DNA from: Temnothorax longispinosus
Taxonomy: Eukaryota > Arthropoda > Insecta > Hymenoptera > Formicidae
Direction of reading: 5' to 3'
DNA length: 64,000 bases
Assembly: GCF_030848805.1 (NCBI RefSeq)
Contig: NC_092360.1
Span: 1,054,001 to 1,118,000, forward strand
The position numbers and the translations under genes were made by a program. Below the pieces are notes generated by a model, which had not been told where the DNA came from, did no database searches, and saw only the letters and a program-made list of their open reading frames with translations. Below are positions 12,601-27,588 of this stretch, one piece after another. Within the stretch, counting starts at the first letter, position 1, and each line of letters opens with the position of its first letter.

Positions 12601-15600
12601 GAACCTACAAAAAATTCGTTCATATACAAAATCTGTGATCTCGTATTGGCAAAATATAGGATTACCATCAAAACTTTTATCAGAACGAAACATTGCAAGC
12701 AGCGAATGATACATCATACGTCGTGTTGTAATGCGTTCGCCCTCTGTTTGTGAAAATACCCTATGACAGGCGAAAAAAATGAAGCAGAGGCTCAAGGGCT
12801 AAGGAACATTGGTTGGGGTAGCATTAATAATTCGTGCGCCATGTCGGTTCTTTGCTCGTTCGAATAGACGTTAATCCCGGGGAAATTTTCCCGACAAATT
12901 ACGTTCGCCGAATCGAGCAGAAGTTCGATTCTACGAGGAATCTCGAAGAGAAATTACACGTTTTCAAGAGCGACCGCAGAAATTAAATCTTTTCCCACAG
13001 ACTTTCAGCAGTCGATCTAATTTCGCGTGAAAAGGTAGAGAAAAGTGCATACACACAGGCGGGAAAAAGAAAGTCACGAAGAGTTCAGAGATCAATTCAG
13101 GAGCGAAGATAATTATGGTCGACTATATATATCGTTATGCGACATGCATAAAAACATAATGTCGATGTTCACAATTCCTAAGGAAATACCATGAAAGCGT
13201 AAAATATGGTTTTGTATCAAATTTCGAGAGTTCTCTACAAAATATGCGCTCGTATTATTATCGTTTCCTGTGCTTCATTATTATTATATTATCCAATCCT
13301 TATTATCATCCCATCCAGCTTTGTCTCAAATTTCCAAAATTCTTTGTAATGCTATATATGCTTCATTACTATATAGTCGCTCGCAATTTGCAAAACATGA
13401 CGCAATTATGACGACCAATCGACGAATACATGTAAATACGGAAAATTACGAAAAATTAATTCACGCGGAAAAGAATTCATAATTCATAGGATGTGCTTTT
13501 TTTCGAAAATAAATTTTTCAAAAGTTTACCAGATGATATTTTTATTGCGAATAAGAGGATGAGTCGCAAGTACGGTCGATGTGCTATGATTCTCATCAAT
13601 TATTTGGTGAACGATTATTGTTGCAAATATAAATGTATCTATAGAAATGTCCTGCTCGTCATAAAACAGGTTTATTTGTTTCAGATGTGACAATGCACGC
13701 ACAGGTACCCGGATAAATTGGCTCACAGATCATTTCATATCAATAATCGTGCTATGAGAGATAGCAATCATTTTTGTTTTCAGATTAAGCCTTGCGATAA
13801 GAGATGCTAATATAACACACGCAGTTATCTACTAACATGAATTGCCTCGATAACGGTTAGAAATACAGTTTTTTCCTGTTCGTAACGGTTGACCTTTTTT
13901 CGCAATAAAACGCAACTTTCGTTTATATTGTGAAAAATTGCGAAGTCATATCCCGGTGTATGGTGAGATTTTTTAGATAACGCTATTTCATAGCACTATA
14001 AAATCTTTTCTTTCTCATGTATATGCATTTCTACATTTAACACACATATATGCAAATGTCGCAATAGAAATATATTATAGGCTAACATTTAAAAAAAAGA
14101 GAGAGAAAAAGAGAAATAAAGAGAGAGAAAATAAAATTTTAAAGATATATTGTATAGGACTTCAAGAGAACATCAAGATATTAAATGTTCCGTAAATAAT
14201 TCGCGCGCATATTTGTTCAATCGATATTTTAATTATCGTACCTTCATATATTTTTGTAATACTTTGCAAGAAAATCTTATTCAATGACACTTAATTGTGG
14301 CGGTAAAAAGAATATAACAGTCAACGCGAAGTCTAGGAATTAGGACAAAGTTACATGACTGTTACGTAATTTATTAATCTGTTAAACGCGATTTATTGCG
14401 CTGCGATTTCAACTTACCTCACAAAATAATGAGAAAGTAATAAAACACGGTATAATTTTCTACGCTGTGGACGTAACAGTGGGCAGTTGCTCTGCGAGAA
14501 CAATAACCTCTTTTATGTTCTTTATTACTGTCAAACTTTACGAGAGTAAAGGGAAAGTGATGAGAGAGAGAAGTAAAATAGCGGAAAGGGTAAAAATGTA
14601 AATTGTTGCCGGCGGAAAACCGAGAAACGTTATAAGCAAAGATAGGAAAAGGAGCAGGATGGAGCATCATGAATACTAAAAACGGAATCTTTTTCTTATG
14701 CTATGCTTGAAAGTGTCTTTTTCCGTATTTTCTTTCTCCTTCTTTTCGTGCAATAATATCAAACAACTCGATATTGCAAACATCAAGATAACTTTGTATA
14801 AAAAATAAAGTAATTAGTCTCTGAAAACTGTTTATGGTAAGAAGTTAAATTTTATCACGACAACATGATCGCTATTTTTGACAACTTAAAATGAACTCTG
14901 TACATATAGATTTACTTCGCGTTTTATGAAGAAAAAGAAAAAAGAATAGTCCAATCCGCGTGAAATCTCACTGAAACGCGGTATTATCGATTTCCGCGAC
15001 ATACGAGAGATAATGATTGCAAATGAAAATCCGGAAGAAGGCGAGACAGCGAAAATTGCGTGGAAGTTCGGAAAAAGTTTCGCGTTGATGGATTGATTGG
15101 GAAACCACTACATTGCTCCATTTTGCCCGAGGATTCAGCACTGATTTAGTCTCCGCACGCCTGCTCCGAAGAAAATAGGGAGGTTTGATCTCTTTTAACT
15201 CCTTACTTTAATGTTCGCCGACTTTGTCTTCCCTAACGCTCCAACGCCTCATCGCCCTTCTCTATCTGGATTTCGAAATCGACTGCGCGCTCTCGGCGCT
15301 CTTTTAAGACGGCGGAAGTACGGACGATAAAAAGTCAAGTTGCGAACGGGAACCTATAAGAACTGCGACCGAAACGGCTTTCTCCAAAGGGCTGGACGCC
15401 GATTCTGACTCCCGACTCCGCAATAGTCTGCTACGAGGTCGGAATAATTAAAAAGGAGAAGTGCCTCGACGCAAAAACTTTCGAATTACCTTGGTGACTT
15501 CCGTTAAATAATAGTTTTAAAAGATACTTTGATTTACGAATCACTCTGAGAATTACATGTATTTCGGATGAATACGAAAGTAACAAGAATTCGGAAAAAG

Positions 15601-18600
15601 TAAAATTTATGACACGTAAAAAAAATATAAATTATTTGCAAAACATAATTCTTATTTAATGTACAAACAGATAGATCCATATTACACAGATATCAAAATA
15701 TTTTTTATATAATGATACTTACACGTGTACATATGTACATATTATGACCGTTATAAATATAACTTTCCTTTAAAAGATTGAATTTTGTTCTTCCCACATT
15801 TGCATTTTTGCTAATCAAAAATGATTTGAAGAATTATAATTTATTCGCTATGTCGCTATATATCGATTAACATTAATCTCGCTACTCATAATTTTGACAA
15901 ATTAACATTTTATGCATTTAGACACCTGTCCGGCCCGTGCAATTATGCACGCGTGAGCGTTTGCGCTAAGTCGTGTTGTAATTTAATCAGCATCTAACGC
16001 GTTTATCCGGCCATTACACAATCGAATTATGTCCGTCGATAATCGGTTCGCCGGTCAACCGCCGACACGGAGAAAGGCTACGGGAGCAAATCTGGGTGCA
16101 AAATGGTGCATGCACATCTAAATCCCGTACGGCAAATTCTCTCTGTCTTTCTCTCTCTTTTTCAGCGCGGCACAGTCACCATTAACTAGTTCATCTATCG
16201 TCTCTCTCTCTCTACGTTATCTTATCGTCAACATTTGTGGGATACGCGACAAATGTATTCACACTTTCAATTCTGCGTCTACTAGGCGTCCTGGAAACCC
16301 TGATCGAACGACAAATCCTTTCACAACTTCGGAATAAATAATTTCCTTGAGCGAATTCCGAAGTAAATTTTTCCAAAGTCTCGAAAGCTATAAGCAATAG
16401 TTCTCAAATCGTTAGTGGATAACAAACGGTTTCTGATATATAATAAGATAATAATATCCTGTAATTTAATTCAATTCTTTGCTTTTTCAGAAATTTAGTT
16501 CAAAAATTGTCGAAATATGATATCCTTGTATAATATATATTATCGAATAAAAAATTACAACAAGGTTTCAAAAATATTCAATTTTATATTTGCACAAAAC
16601 TTTTTAAAATCTAAAATATCATTAAATATATATTCGAAAATTTTGGACTACATGAGTGTGACGAAGTTATATGCTAAGTGTATTAAAAAAATTGAAATCT
16701 GATTAGAAAATGAGAAGTATTGATAAGTTAAGTCACGAGGAAAGAAATTATTGTAAAAATTTATAGGTCAACAGTTGAGCTCAACGAAGCGGAAATCAAG
16801 CTAAAGCGTGAAATGTAAAATAAAATAACGACCGGGAGCAACGAATAAATACGCCTTCTTGTGGACGCAAAATTGCCTCTGAACTTAAAATAGATATAAA
16901 ATCGAATGACAGATATATTATATTAAAGAATCCAATTATCATATCTGTAATAAGCAGTCGAATGTGATAAGAGAACTTGCAGACAGTTGACAAGAAAACA
17001 GCCGTTCGCTAAATGAAAGTTTTTCCCATGTAATTTAATTGCGACGTTATAATCGTTTGTATTTATTTCGCAATATACCTACACGTATTTAAAAAGCAGA
17101 GATATAAAATTAGATTTACTTTGGCTCTTTTTTTTTAGTTTAAAGTTACTAATTTACATGCGTTACACATTCATCACGCTTGCCAACGCGCATGCTAATT
17201 CCCGAATTCGTTAAATCTTCCTACCGTAATAGGATTTTCATCGTGAATTTAGAGTTCACTCGGTATACAATTGTCGTAATAAATTCGAATCGTCTGCTTT
17301 TTAAACTGTGCTTGCAAAGCAAACGTAAAACGGTAACGTCAAAATGAATCGACGTCGTAATAAGTAATAAGTAATGGAGGAAAAATGCAATCATTATTGA
17401 AAGTGTCGAGTCAGCAATATTTCAATATCGCTTTTGCGCGATCAAACGACTTATATCGATCGAAATCAACAACCGCGATCGTGACTTTCTATTCATTGAA
17501 TGTTCTACAGATCAGATTTTTACGCGATCAAACTCAACGATAACGGGGTTGCTGTCGGGAATGGGTTTGACACTCATAACACACCTGTGCATTCGCCAAG
17601 CGCGGCAAACGGTAGATTGAAATAAATATCTCAATCTTTTGCAACCGAATCACGCGACTTGTCTCCTGGCACGAAGTGAAATCGACCGAGTACGATTTTT
17701 TCTGATTTTTTTTTCTTTTTATATACTTTGAATAATTTCTACATATATGTTTCATATCTTTATATATGACTAAACGAATAAATAATTATATGATCGAGAG
17801 CTGTTAATATCGTATTTTAGTATAAAATGTAGCAAGCAATAGTATCTTTTCCATCAAATTACTTTTGGATTATACAATTTTATACATAAACACGTAAATT
17901 TAAAAAAATTAATTTTACAAATAAAAAAAAAATATTTTCTCCTAATATTTCTAGTATTTGCTAGTCAATTCATATCTGCTTTAAATAAATCAAGAAATCT
18001 GCTTTCAATTCCCAGTTTTATTAATCCACTCCCGACAGGCCATAAAACACCCTACCTCTAAACATCGTCAGGATTAAATTCTCTTCGAGCGCCTGCAGGC
18101 GTCATATAATTCAGCAATCAAGTAAACACTCAAACGCGAAATATCGTTAGATTTCAGTCTACTTCGCTTCTTGCAGGGAAGAGTAATACCTAAACCGACC
18201 AACACGACCCTATTTTTACTCAAACAAGTTTCAACTCCTTCGCGACGTATATATGCAAAATGAAAAAAAGAACAGTTATACTCATATATAATAAATGCTT
18301 TGTCATTACTAGACAAACATTTTTGTAAACCAATCGATTTTATAAAGTAGATATAGTAGATATATACCAGTAGATATATCATGATTGTAACAAGGTATAT
18401 AGATAACAGTAAAAACGGTTGGCATTTGACAGCTATTACATTGTTATAAAGTCAAAGCAAAGTTTATTCCAAATAAATAATTATATATTTTTTCAAAAAT
18501 ATATGACGCTTAAAAAGATTCAAGATTTAAAAATAAGCTCTCTATGTCATGCCATGCTTACATATTACTGGATGTGATCTATTTTAAATACTTTATTAAG

Positions 18601-21600
18601 GTTTATCAAAGAACAAATTAGAACAAAACAAAGAATAAATTGTGTTAAAATAATAAATACTTATAAGTATAGCGTAAATCCTTTCGAATTACAATAAAGA
18701 GAGTGTAATTTCGAGAATGTCTTTGGAAAATGCAATAAACATTAAGACAGTTTTAATGCTTAAAATATAGCAAGGGAATGTGGAATTTATTGAACCTGAT
18801 CGGATAGGATCTAAGCCGTGATCGTATCACATTCACTTCGAGCTTGATCGTTAAGCAACACATAACGCGACGACGAAGTGCATCTTCGTGCACTCAACGG
18901 CGCGATTCGTGACTGGCGTTCACGGCGCGGCGTCGTGGATCATCCTTAATGACGATGATTCACGCTGCGAGTGCGCGAGAGATAGAATACACGAGACGCG
19001 GCAACGACGATTGCCATTCACCGGTCGACAGCCTCACGTGTGACTTATCGATCAGTCTGCACGGCGATCCTATCGGCGAACCTAGCCTTCGGCCTCGCTG
19101 TGTATGTGAAATACATTTAATTAACCCAATATACCTTTAACAAATACATGCGTATATATTGCGTATGTATATGTATATACATATTATATGCCGGGATACA
19201 TGTCGATTGCGTAACGAGGTATCATTGCGCGTTCATATATATCGCGTGTCAAAAGTATCAACAGATATCGAAATACGATCGCATATTCCAGTAACGTAAT
19301 CGAAGATATCCCGCGTAAGAAAGCTATTTTTTTCAATTGTGCTCAACGTTATAAGACAGATTCGACTTTGTATTATACTGTAGTAAACGAAAGATTGAGA
19401 AGTCCTTTCTCATGACGATTAAGACAATGGTTGTGCCATGTGTCTCATGAATTCTTTCCACGAACAACTTCCGTTAAAAAACGTCAGTGTCACGGAAAAT
19501 TCTTAAATACGGCCGCGAAATACGCGTGACCGCAAGAGACGGATCCGTTGCGCCTCGTGGGCCGTAAAATAGGTGGTGCAAATTACCCGACGAGGTATTA
19601 AATTAATTAACTGCGTTCCAATTAATACCGTAAGGCAGGTCGGAAACATCATACGCCGTGCAAACCAATCACCTCCATCCGGCTTTCGTCATTAAATTCC
19701 ATTCGTATACCGACTCTAATATCTGTTATTACGGCAAATCTAATACGCTGAATTGAGAATATGAGGTGTTTCGATAGTCTTACATTTGTTATAGACAATG
19801 CGTCGCACAATAATCTTGTATCGCGTGAAATTTTATGTGCGCGGCAGCCGGTAATTAATGCCTTGCCGATATATGTTAGATCTATAAAATACACATTTAT
19901 CATCAATATTCAGTAAGTTTAATTTAATGTTTTTGTGAATATACTATAAATAATAAAATTAGAATTCGTGAGATCTCTCTTTATTCAAAATTATTAATAA
20001 ATGTGGATGAGTTCTTAATATGTATTTTTAAAAAATCAACAGTTGTGAATTTAATGTACTAAGCATCTCAAAACAAATATGTCAGAAAAGCCTCATGTCT
20101 CATTGTTGCCATAAAACTTAAATTCCGTTATAATATACTATATATAGATAATAGGAAATTTTAAGTCTAACATCCATTCGATCCTCGGACCATTAACTCC
20201 TCCACCTTATACAATCTATGCGTTTCTTACATAAATTTCAAAGTCTAGTACTTAAAAGCTGTGCGATCCTCGACCAGCAATCGCGCAAGTTATCGTCACA
20301 GTAGAATGCGAAACTGTCGTTGACACGATCGAGAATTACATCCGATGCGTTTCCTCGCGGGAATAGACATTGAATATTCGTATGTCGTGTAGAGAGATTG
20401 TGCGCGTTGCTTGAAAGGGTAAATAAATCCGTAATGGATATCGTGGGAAACGTAAACTCGCAAATATGTTTGTGTAGGCGCGGACTTGCCGACGCGTTCG
20501 CGCCGGATTACCGATGCACGAATGCACGCATGCATGAGCGAGTGCCGGAACATGTGCTCCGAGAGGGAGACACGCCGTAACGTCTCTCTATACTCATTCG
20601 TAAAACACAGTATTCGCACTGTCATTCATGAACTCCGGAGGAAGGATGACTTGTAGTTCTCGTGGATCAGGTGCTCGGATCTTTGATTCTTCTGTTCTTA
20701 AACAGAAAGCTCTTTGAATATTTTTTTCTGTTGCACTGTGTATACTTAGAAAAATTGTACACTTATAATCTTTAAAATCAAAATTAAAATAAATGATCCG
20801 TAAACTACATAATATTATTGATAATTAACAAATTTCTATATACATGAAAATGATAACAAGGGTTTTTTAAAATGAAATTCGATATACTCGTGCTAAGTTA
20901 AAAAACGTATTAAAGTTAAATCATACTTTCTCTGAACATTACCTATCAGTAATATAAATTTATGTTTATATGACAGTAGATTCTTTTTTTTAGATGCGCT
21001 ATTTTTAATTTGTTATTCATTATGTTATACAATAAATTTGTAAACATTAGATTCTTTAGATAAATGTTTACAATATTAAATTAAATATGAGAGATTAATA
21101 ATTATAAACCGAGAATCATACTATGTATTATATTATTATGGAATGTACAGACTGTAAATTAATAAACAGATCCTTTCTGATTTTTGTGTCGTATATTATC
21201 GCATCCCTTTGTTGAAATTCAAGGTAAGCGTAAATTATAATGAAACTAAACGCATAGCACAAATAATGTAATTAGTTAATGACGATAAATTCATGCAGTA
21301 TTACAGAAAATAACACCGTGGAATTGCGACTCTAAAGCTTTCTGTTTAGCAATCCGCTAATATTAAATGTAATATTTAAATAGTTAACAATTCCTGGCAA
21401 AGCAATCAATGGTACACCGATAATTAGTATACAAATCACGATAAATACTCGTTTCCGGACGCGCACTCGATTATGGAAATTATGCTCTAATTATAGTGTG
21501 CAATGTACCTATGTTCAAAACGATACATTATTTAACAGCAAGCTGTAACCAGCAAATTGATACGTATATATCAATGCAATTGTGTTTTGCATAGAAGAAG

Positions 21601-23214
21601 ATAAAACGAGAATAACAAGTGAGAAACAGAGGAGGGAAATGAAAAGCTATCAAAATCGCACAGGAATCTTGTCATTTGTTCGAGTTGTGCCAGTCATTGG
21701 AATCGTAATTAAAACTGGAAACTTCATGGTCTTTCCGAGTGCAATCGTACAATTAATTCTTCCCCGGTTTCAATGGCGCGCTCGGTTAGATTTTATTTAA
21801 TTATATCTGTCTCCCATCTCTTCTCCCGTGTATTCGTCGCAACGAATTTCTACCCTTTCGTAGGGTCGCGTGGAGATCGACGTTTTCTCTCTTCCCCTCT
21901 CCCGCCTTCTCACTTCTCTCCTTCGCGAATAAAACCGTGAAATTAAGAACGCAGGTTTTCATTAAGAGCCCTGCAGGAGAGGTGATTAAAGTATTGCTTT
22001 TGTTTTTTGCGGTTTCATTTTTATTCATGCTTCGCGAACGCGCGTGCCCTCTGTACTTGGCCACGGCCGCGACGCGGCGCGGCGGCCGTTAAACGCTCGT
22101 TACCGCTTACGTCCGAATATTTTATGTACCGAGTATCATCGGGTTATTCGCTTCACCGATCTCACGACTTTTTGATCACGTCGTAAAGATCGATACGTTC
22201 CGCATTTCGACATCATATTTACGTCATTTACAGCTCGTAATTCTAGTTATGGAATGTATCACGCCATACGTAAGCCACGTTCACACCACGCCATTATCGT
22301 AAAATTGAGTTACTTTATGGCCGCATTATTGTAACGGCAGCAAAAAAATTATGAGATAAAAATAATAGCTAAAACGATAAAATATTATCGAATAATTTCG
22401 CTAACGATTTGTTTTGCAAACTTATTAATTTTTATTAACGTTTCATGCTGGTAATAAATTACTCTGAAATTCACTAAATCGATACAAATGTAGCATTACT
22501 AAGTGTAAGTGCGCAATGGACAAAAACATGAAATTTTTTACCCGCTCACGTAACGACAAATTGATTTTGTTCATTTATCCGCAGCGCGGCGGACAGCGGG
22601 ACAACCAAACGAGACCAAGTTGATTGTAAAAATCAAATCGCGAATGCAGCGGCGAGACAGTTTTTTATTTTAGCGGTGTGGGCTTGGATGATGTGGTAAA
22701 TTGCCCGTAATATTTTCGTCGGCATTCAATCTCACCCATTATCGAAGTTTACATCGATGTTTTGCAACGCACAAATTATAAAATGCTCCAAGAATCGATC
22801 AATCGCAAGGAATTGATATATTTAATTGAAGTTAGAAATACATTTTATGCGAAATATATTGAAAATAAAAACTTATAGTTCCTGTATTATTTCTAAAATT
22901 ATATTACTCCAAATGTTATTTGTGAGAATGATATATTCATATGATAGTTTCTCCACTTGTGGTGGCCGCGTGTGCCCCTACCAAGATGGCAATCCGCCAC
23001 CACACTAATTAGCCACGCGCTTTCTCGCAAGCGCCTGGCCGCGCCGACTAAAATATATAAACAAATTCGGTAACAAGACTCATTGCCCTCTCCGACGCTA
23101 CCAAGTCGGATGGGGCACATACTCGTGAAGTTCACTATCAGTGTTGCGATTTCACATACATGCAACATCGGTGTAACAGAAACCGAGGCTTCTTTTAAGA
23201 TTTCTCTGGATCGG
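9650..23214. other. Long non-coding stretch with CpG-rich patches
   Basis: No protein gene recognised over 13.5 kb. The most GC-rich block (about 10880-11640) keeps several overlapping frames open on both strands, which argues against any single one being coding. Lesser patches are near 15160-15440, 18830-19090 and 20340-20580. A CT-rich run is at 16141-16215. These patches could be regulatory, but I see no specific element. Confidence 0.6.
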
Positions 23215-23546
23215 AATATGGCGAGCTAGATTATTATTAATTCCAACAGGGTCAAGAGACTATCAAGTTCTTCAAAGTTATAACTTGTAGATGAAAACAT
23301 ATGTTTGGGAAGAATTTTAATATAACGAATCCGTTAAACAAAAAAAAACAACGCTTTGTATATTCAAAAAGGGACTTTACTCTTATGAACACAGACAAGA
23401 ATAAATTTGTCCGCGAACTTTTTAGAATGTGGACAGACAGAACACATCAACTATGACATTTCTCAGATTTTGTTGCAGGTTAGCTGCAGATTATAATTCT
23501 TGTCTGTGTTCATAAGAATGAACTCGCTTGTCTAGCTCGCCATATT
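23215..23546. mobile_element. 332-bp foldback element with nested arms
   Basis: Outer perfect 16-bp arms (AATATGGCGAGCTAGA at 23215-23230 and its complement at 23531-23546) enclose inner perfect 22-bp arms (23381-23402 and 23496-23517, containing ATGAACACAGACAAGAAT). The two pairs sit 13 bp apart on the right but about 150 bp apart on the left, and diverged pairing continues just outside the inner left arm. The simplest reading is one long inverted repeat whose left arm received an insertion of about 135 bp. No coding capacity. Confidence 0.65.
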
Positions 23547-23814
23547 CTCCGGTGTGGGTGAAGTTAGCCCCCCCTTTTTTTTAATAAGTATTTTTGAAAA
23601 ATTTGTTCCAGATTGATCTAACTTCGTACCACATTGTTCCAAATCAATATCATTTTACTTTAAACGGCTTATTAATTAAACGCAAAAAATCGTTTTTAGC
23701 TGGCAATGTGTTACATTGTTTTGTCCACTAAGCTTTACGTAAAGTTATAATAAATATGTATTCTTTAGCACATTATAAATATATCACAAAATAGGATTGA
23801 TTTTATACTATTAA

Positions 23815-24634
23815 AAAGTCTTTACAAAAGAGAAAAAATGCGCCAAGTACATAATAAACGAAAGTGTATATATGTGGATTTTGGAAAAAGATGTTTTAAA
23901 AAAGAATTTTGTTTAAAAATAGACATAAGATCAAGCCAATTAACCAAGTACATAATTATATATTATATTATCAATGTTACAATTTTTAATACTATTACAC
24001 ACATTACCTACTAGTACTATATACACATTAAGTAAGAAGTATTTAGCTCTCTCATCTATCAGCTCTCTGCATGTACAATATATTAATATTATTACAATGT
24101 ACGTAGAGAACCAACGAATTGACATAGCAAAGTGTAAATGAAAAAGCTAAATACTTTTTACTTAGTGTGCGGATAGTAATACCTACTAAAAATTGTAACA
24201 TTCAGATTATAATTGTGTACTTGATGGTTGCATGATCTCATGTCTATAATTTTTTAACAAAGTTAATTTTTAAAACGTCTACTTTTTCCAAAATCCACAT
24301 ATACATATACTTTGGTTTATTATACTTAGCATTGACTGGTCAATTCTGCGGAATGACTGGTCAATCCTGAGGAATAACCAAGCGTCTTGATTAAAGCAGT
24401 TAGATATCAGGCTGGGAGTTTAATTAGTTTTATTATGCGGGGGAAAGAGGTTGGTTGCCTCCCCTGCCTATTTGTGTACTGTTTATAGTTTATACACACA
24501 TATCAAATTACTACAAAAATTTGACCAAGACGCTTGGCCATTCGGCAGAATTGGTTAATCTAGGATTGACCGCGTTTCGGGCTTTAATCATAATATATAC
24601 ATACTTGGCGTATTTTTTTTTTGTAAAGACTTTG
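23815..24634. mobile_element. 820-bp nested foldback element
   Basis: Outer ends AAAGTCTTTACAAAA (from 23815) and its complement (ending 24633) extend inward to GCGCCAAGTAC / TACTTGGCGTA. TTAA lies just outside on both sides (23811-23814 and 24635-24638). Inside, about 23850-24313 is an imperfect palindrome with arms of about 180 bp, ending in matching GGATTTTGGAAAAAG (left) and CTTTTTCCAAAATCC (right). A second palindrome fills 24336-24590. No protein-coding frame. Divergence between arms shows it is not recent. Superfamily not assigned: TTAA flanks alone do not make it piggyBac, because the CCC start is missing. Confidence 0.65.
24336..24602. repeat. Second palindrome, possibly inserted in the larger foldback
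   Basis: CCAAGCGTCTTG on the left pairs with CAAGACGCTTGG on the right, and imperfect pairing extends through GGTCAATCCT-like blocks on each arm. It interrupts the right arm of the surrounding element. TACTTAGC before it and TACTTGGC after it differ by one base and could be a decayed 8-bp target duplication, as made by hAT elements. Confidence 0.45.
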
Positions 24635-26158
24635 TTAAGATATCGATCACATGAAAATGCCTTAATTGATAAATCTCACCTGTCACGATCGCATTTACAC
24701 GCAATACGCGGCATTAGATACGTTTCCACGGTACTTATTTCCACTCCGGTGATTCTCACGACAACGATGCGGCGATTTCCGTAAACAATTGGACGATCAA
24801 CCGGTTCGCTTCCACAGTGCCCGGCGCGTGTGATATTGGACTTATCCTTACAGGATCTACGACGCGAGTGTGGAACGGAGAAATGCTCGACGTTCCCATG
24901 GGATATCGGAACGATACGGAACAAGACCGGCGAAACGTATCGTAGGTGTGTAAAGTGTCGATCGTGCGTGGCATCGGGTGTAGGTGCTCGGACGCGCAAG
25001 GGCGAGGCGCGAGCATTCTTGCGCCCACGTATGTACATATAGCTCGCCACGATGTGAGAGCCGCAGGATAGATAGTTATAGATTACCGATGCGCCGGAAA
25101 TAATTTATATAGCGATTGTAACATGGCACTTTCAAAATGTTAAATATGACTGACTAAAAAATATTAAGATAGTAAAAAGTCAATTTTATCTTCATTCTAA
25201 ATGTCATGTAATTTATCACATACGTCGCAGTTATTAATAATTATATTTGAATTATGATGGTTGATATATTTTTGTATGTAAATTCTAGAATTTTAAATTT
25301 TGAAATCTGTAAATAATATGTTAGATTTCAATGTGTGTAGACGAGTTTATACTTTACAACATTCTAATTCTAATGCCACATGAGCATCCAATTACATATA
25401 CAGACATTTGAAGACATCTCTACATTTATATTTATCACATAAACAAAATTTTTTTGTAAAAAATTTGATATCCTAATTTTTTTAATGTAAATTTTCAAAA
25501 ATCGGCATCTGATCTTAATATCTGCTTATTTTTAAACTTTTGTTTTTAACACGTTCTCTATACACTTTGATTATTATAATTAATATAGATAATAAATGTT
25601 ACTAATTTTTAATTTTAAATCATAATAATTACATCTTTTATAATATTTTTTTGTGTAGTAAATAATAAAATCAGTTCACAGATAAAATTATACTCGTACT
25701 TTCATCGATCTCCATCATTACTATTGTTCGTATAGATGTCTATAGCTAACGCTTCCGTATATATTGAATATCACGTTCGCCGGGACTATACCGGAGTCCA
25801 TTTCCGGTTTATAGTCGTCTGGAGAACTCGAAGAGCAGTAATAAAGTTACGCACAGTCGGTGCACAGTCGCAGTCGTCCGCGTCGCATTGACAAATCGCG
25901 CTGTTCGCCATTTTTGTCCGTGCCATATCCGTATCCGACTACTAACAATAAGTCGTTTATTTACAAGCGTTAGTAATAGTCTCAGCCGTGAAACGGGACC
26001 GTGTCACGGTATTTAATTCTACGACGATCGTCGACGAACGTCCGTTCGATTGTCCACCGACGGCGACTTGCGTCGTTCGCGCGCATAGCGAACGTTACCG
26101 TTTCTTATCGATAAAAATAAACGGTATGGCTATAGCAGAAAGATCAAGCTGAATCTCT

Positions 26159-26161
<3 letters not shown>

Positions 26162-26213
<52 letters not shown>

Positions 26214-26244
26214 AAACTGACATATATACATATATCATATAGTA

Positions 26245-26289
<45 letters not shown>
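26162..26289. repeat. (TA)n microsatellite in two blocks
   Basis: Pure TA runs at 26162-26210 and about 26249-26289, separated by a short interruption. Confidence 0.95.
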
Positions 26290-26292
<3 letters not shown>

Positions 26293-27452
26293 AATATACA
26301 TTATTTCCTATTTTTGTACGGAATCATATGTTATTCATATGGATGAATATAAACTAAAGTATAATAAAATTAATTGTTATCACGTTGTGCAATTAAACGT
26401 TTAATTAACGGGACGCGTAAATAACGGGAATTCTCGTGTTTTTAACGAGCATGCGTTGTTGAATACGGATTAGCAGCGTCGAATTAATAACGGATAAATG
26501 AAGAGATAATATGTATTAAATATCGTGCTATACTCAAGCCAACGAACATAACACAAGCATTATGCTTCGCTAGTAATTAATTAAGTAACATCTTGTAAAT
26601 AATAATTGCAGATCGCAACAAGCTTCCGTGCGAGTCAGAAAATGTCTGTTACAATCTATATTGCAGAATAGAAACCATGTATCATTAAATAAATAATAAA
26701 GGAAGTGTATCAATAATATATGTGCACTAGTCGATATCAAAAAGCAATGAAACCTACAACTTACATAATTATATATCGATCTTTTGTCAAAAGCAAAAAA
26801 AACAAATTTCGTTATACATTCTATTTATATGAATAAATTATTATAATTTTTATAAATTATAAAAGCGCGCAATGTTTTCGTTTCTGCATTTCGAATGTTT
26901 CCGCATCGTCAATTAATTTTATTAATACATTTTATAAAATAACAGCAAAAGCCAAATAACGATTAAATGGAATCATAATCTAATAATGTGTAAATCAATA
27001 TACAAAAAATCCAAATTAATGTTAAACGTGATATAGCTTTTTATCGTTGACATGTAACTGTCATTTGGGTGTGATTAGAAAGTAACGCGAGATTAATGGA
27101 AATACATGAAAATAGCTTCTATTCACTCTTATAGCTTGCCGTGAAAGTAATAGAAGGCTCGCGTCGTCGATTCCGCTGGGAAATTCAGTGTTCATTAGTA
27201 AATTAAATGTTTAACACGATCGACGACAACAAACCCTGAGCCGAGCGTTTGCGAGCTCGCAAGACGAGTGTGGTACGCCGGAATCCGAATACCTGCGGTA
27301 TCCACTGCGTCTATAGGTTGTGCAACAAGGCGTACATATGCGTAGGTGTGTATATATACATGTATGCATATAGGGGTAAAACATACGTGTACGCGTGTAC
27401 GAACACGTATATGGACCTATGCGGTTATGTACGTACGTGTTAATATGGCCGC

Positions 27453-27476
27453 ATCCATTGGGAAATCCCAATGGAT
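27453..27476. repeat. 24-bp palindrome
   Basis: ATCCATTGGGA and its exact complement separated by two bases. Could form a hairpin or a dyad binding site; no known factor assigned. Confidence 0.5.
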
Positions 27477-27588
27477 CCCAAAACACCACGTCGGTACCAC
27501 GTCGAGTAATTAATTATCGTTGCAGCGACGATCAGCCGCTAATCAGAATAACGATAATTGCGATCGATTCGTTCGCTTGCGAAATCGG

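Larger units (their letters stand above)
24635..27588. other. Non-coding stretch, no gene recognised
   Basis: Contains a CpG-rich patch at about 24680-25050 and another at about 25780-26110, both with overlapping frames and no recognised protein. Nothing here identifies a promoter or exon with confidence. Confidence 0.55.

Noticed and set aside
20699..21348. 13-bp inverted repeat TAAACAGAAAGCT and complement, 650 bp apart
   Set aside because: Pairing does not extend beyond 13 bp; many such pairs are expected by chance in a window this long.
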